26,366 nucleotides of DNA, taken from positions 1-26,366 of the forward strand of contig JBDSEA010000017.1 of assembly GCA_039920305.1 (NCBI GenBank), read 5' to 3'. Under the pieces are notes generated by a model. That model was not told where the DNA came from, did no database searches, and worked only from the letters and a program-made list of their open reading frames with translations. The number at the start of each line of letters is the position of its first letter. The stretch's first letter is position 1. The stretch comes from DASRAJ01 sp039920305. Its GTDB lineage: Bacteria > Bacteroidota > Bacteroidia > Chitinophagales > UBA10324. This document shows positions 25,262 to 26,366 of this stretch, in pieces. The translations under genes and the position numbers were made by a program.

Positions 25262-25324
25262 AAGGGTTAGAAGGGTTTGGAGGGTTTGGAGGGTTTGAAG
25301 GGTTTGGAGGGTTTGAAAAGTTTA
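25262..25324 (+). repeat. Cassette 2 left arm, seven 9-nt units
   Basis: Seven consecutive 9-nt units: AAGGGTTAG, AAGGGTTTG, GAGGGTTTG twice, AAGGGTTTG, GAGGGTTTG and a degenerate AAAAGTTTA. The A/G alternation at the first base is matched by the complementary arm, which fixes the pairing register. Confidence 0.9.
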
Positions 25325-25328
25325 ATGA

Positions 25329-25745
25329 ATGGCAACTATCAGCAAATTTGAGGATCTGGAAATCTGGCAGCAAGCGAGGTTGCTGGCGAAAGAGATTTTC
25401 GAAGAAAGTTGTAAAGGAAAATTTGCCAGGGATTTTGGACTTCGCGATCAAATCAATCGTGCAACAGGTTCAGTGATGGATAATATCTCTGAAGGATTCG
25501 ACAGAGGCGGAAGAATTGAGTTTATAAATTTCCTTTCCTATTCAAAAGGATCATGCGGTGAAATCAGATCACAACTTTATCGCGCACCGGATCGGGAGTA
25601 TATTTCGAATGAGAAGGTCCATTATTTTTTAAAGGAATATCTTGACCTTGGAAATAAAATTGGCAACTTCATGAATTATCTGAATAAGTCAAAGATTAAA
25701 GGAGTAAAATTTAAAAACAGGGAAAAATTAATTGGAAGAGTCTAA
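25329..25745 (+). CDS. Four-helix-bundle protein (S23/23S rRNA IVS family)
   Basis: An intact 138-residue, highly charged helical protein. It has the family pattern FEDLEIWQQARLLAKEIF (helix 1), DFGLRDQINRATGSVMDNI and SEGFDRGG, then EFINFLSYSKGSCGEIRSQLY, and a long C-terminal helix ending in KFKNREKLIGRV. Members such as bvp/Avd and S23 form pentameric or other oligomeric bundles. They are encoded inside 23S rRNA intervening sequences or beside diversity-generating retroelements; no reverse transcriptase or template repeat is present here. The copy between nuoD and nuoH is a clear but well-diverged homologue. TTTAATGA precedes the ATG without a Shine-Dalgarno site. The gene is in the sense direction of the operon and would be read from the nuo promoter. 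Function unknown. Confidence 0.88.
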   Translation: MATISKFEDLEIWQQARLLAKEIFEESCKGKFARDFGLRDQINRATGSVMDNISEGFDRGGRIEFINFLSYSKGSCGEIRSQLYRAPDREYISNEKVHYFLKEYLDLGNKIGNFMNYLNKSKIKGVKFKNREKLIGRV

Positions 25746-25772
25746 AAGTTTAAGGTGAATTTGTTAGCTGTT

Positions 25773-25826
25773 TTAAACTTTCCAAAGCCCCAAACCCTTC
25801 AAACCCTCCAAACCCTTCAAACCCTT
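25773..25826 (-). repeat. Cassette 2 right arm
   Basis: Four complete units CAAACCCTT, CAAACCCTC, CAAACCCTT, CAAACCCTT (25791-25826) preceded by degenerate CCAAAGCCC and TTAAACTTT. It is the reverse complement of the left arm and ends 18 nt before the nuoI ATG. Confidence 0.9.
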
Positions 25827-25844
25827 AAACCTGCAGCATTAAGA

Positions 25845-26315
25845 ATGTTCATCGTTGACTACATAAAAGATGTTTACTATGCCGTAAAATCCTTACTGGT
25901 GGGAATGAGGAAGACCGGATATTATTTCACCCATCACAAAGAAATTATCACTCAGCAATACCCTGATGTGAAGCAGGTATTGCCTGAAAGATTCCGGGGA
26001 GAGGTGGTGCTGATTCATGATGAAAACAATGAGCACGCATGCACCGGTTGCACTGCCTGCGAGCTTGCCTGCCCGAACGGGACGATCAAGATCATCACGA
26101 AGTTTGATACATCCCCCGAAGGCAAAAAGAAGAAAGCGATTGACACATTTGTGTATCATCTTGAATTATGCACGATGTGCAACCTGTGCATCGTAGCATG
26201 TCCGACAGATGCAATTAAAATGGCGCAGACATTCGAGCACAGCGTGTTCGACAGAAATCAATTGACTAAAGTGCTGAACCTGCCGGGATCAAAGATCAGG
26301 GAGGGGGTTGAATAG
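25845..26315 (+). CDS. nuoI: NADH-quinone oxidoreductase subunit I
   Basis: A 156-residue ferredoxin-like subunit carrying clusters N6a and N6b between the peripheral arm and NuoB. Two motifs are intact: CTGCTACELACP (C66, C69, C72, C76) and CTMCNLCIVACP (C109, C112, C115, C119). I chose the ATG at 25845 (MFIVDYIKDV). The frame stays open upstream to a GTG at 25755, but that extra 30-residue part would only translate the cassette right arm as QTL repeats. The stop is followed after 13 nt by another left-arm-like repeat. nuoJ onward is expected outside the window. Confidence 0.95.
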   Translation: MFIVDYIKDVYYAVKSLLVGMRKTGYYFTHHKEIITQQYPDVKQVLPERFRGEVVLIHDENNEHACTGCTACELACPNGTIKIITKFDTSPEGKKKKAIDTFVYHLELCTMCNLCIVACPTDAIKMAQTFEHSVFDRNQLTKVLNLPGSKIREGVE

Positions 26316-26328
26316 TTGAAGATTTTAA

Positions 26329-26366
26329 AAAGGTTTGACGGGTTTGAAGGGTTTGAAGAGTTTAAA
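26329..26366 (+). repeat. Left arm of a probable third cassette, cut by window end
   Basis: Units AAAGGTTTG, ACGGGTTTG, AAGGGTTTG and AAGAGTTTA begin 13 nt after nuoI. They match the order and inner end of the cassette 2 left arm (AAGGGTTTG, GAGGGTTTG, AAAAGTTTA), after which the four-helix ORF starts 4 nt later. A third cassette is therefore expected just past the window. Confidence 0.65.

Larger units (their letters stand above)
25262..25826 (+). mobile_element. Stem-enclosed four-helix-bundle cassette 2 (nuoH|nuoI junction)
   Basis: A 565-bp unit fills the gap between nuoH and nuoI. The left arm is seven 9-nt units of RAGGGTTTG type; the right arm is the complementary CAAACCCTY units. Left 25271-25306 against right 25791-25826 gives 35 of 36 Watson-Crick pairs plus one G-U. 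Pairing continues inward to 25325/25773 with two mismatches and one bulge, about 55 bp in all. The intact four-helix-bundle gene begins 4 nt after the left arm and ends 27 nt before the right arm, so it forms the loop. Stem plus four-helix ORF is the architecture of rRNA intervening sequences. Mobility and RNA processing are inferred. Confidence 0.65.

Noticed and set aside
25262..25324. Possible CRISPR array
   Set aside because: The units are 9 nt with no spacers, and the complementary copy 3' of the gene shows a stem arm instead.
25185..25451. Minus-strand frame encoding NPSNPPNPP-type repeats across the cassette 2 left arm
   Set aside because: The repeats are only the reverse translation of the 9-nt stem units; the rest overlaps nuoH and the four-helix gene in antisense.
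23619..25845. Diversity-generating retroelement (Avd-type four-helix protein)
   Set aside because: No reverse transcriptase, template repeat or variable-repeat target is present; the stem-enclosed layout fits IVS-type elements better.

Overview
The window is a bacterial chromosome segment, almost certainly from a member of the Bacteroidota. Four secreted proteins end in type IX secretion (T9SS) sorting domains, three of type A and one of the gliding-associated type B. Other signs are a bacillithiol-type BshA, a DUF3127 SSB-like protein, weak or absent Shine-Dalgarno sites, TTG/GTG starts, and several TAnnTTTG-like -7 promoter elements. I cannot fix the class or genus from sequence alone. No rRNA, tRNA, CRISPR array or classical transposase gene was seen.

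Layout. 1-3.1 kb: DUF3127 protein converging on bshA with no gap, then fumC. 3.1-12.8 kb: an exported-protein region with a beta-propeller/PKD protein, an FN3/type B protein, a non-catalytic M16 peptidase subunit, a cytochrome c-copper monooxygenase fusion, a peptidylarginine/agmatine deiminase-like enzyme and an alpha/beta hydrolase. 12.8-17.4 kb: the catalytic M16 subunit, a polysaccharide flippase and a GT39/ArnT-like glycosyltransferase. 17.6-20.9 kb: gcvT, comB overlapping a fluoride channel gene (crcB/fluC), and an FNR-like flavoprotein. 20.95 kb to the end: respiratory complex I genes nuoA, B, C, D, H and I behind a recognisable promoter.

The most unusual part is the nuo operon. Two of its gene junctions (D|H and H|I) are each occupied by a small gene for a four-helix-bundle protein (the S23/23S rRNA intervening-sequence family) sitting in the loop of an inverted repeat. 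At H|I the arms are about 55 nt of 9-nt units (RAGGGTTTG on the left, its complement on the right). They pair almost perfectly and the ORF fills the loop. At D|H the arms have a different sequence (core GATTTGAAGTTTGAAATT, 18/18 complementary) and the ORF carries a single +1 frameshift. A third left arm begins just after nuoI and runs off the window end; two ACTTCTC units at the window start could be a right arm of another copy. This matches the architecture of 23S rRNA intervening sequences, but placed between protein genes of an mRNA. I propose a family of stem-enclosed, IVS-like cassettes that colonise operon junctions. nuoEFG, usually between nuoD and nuoH, are absent here and the first cassette occupies their place.
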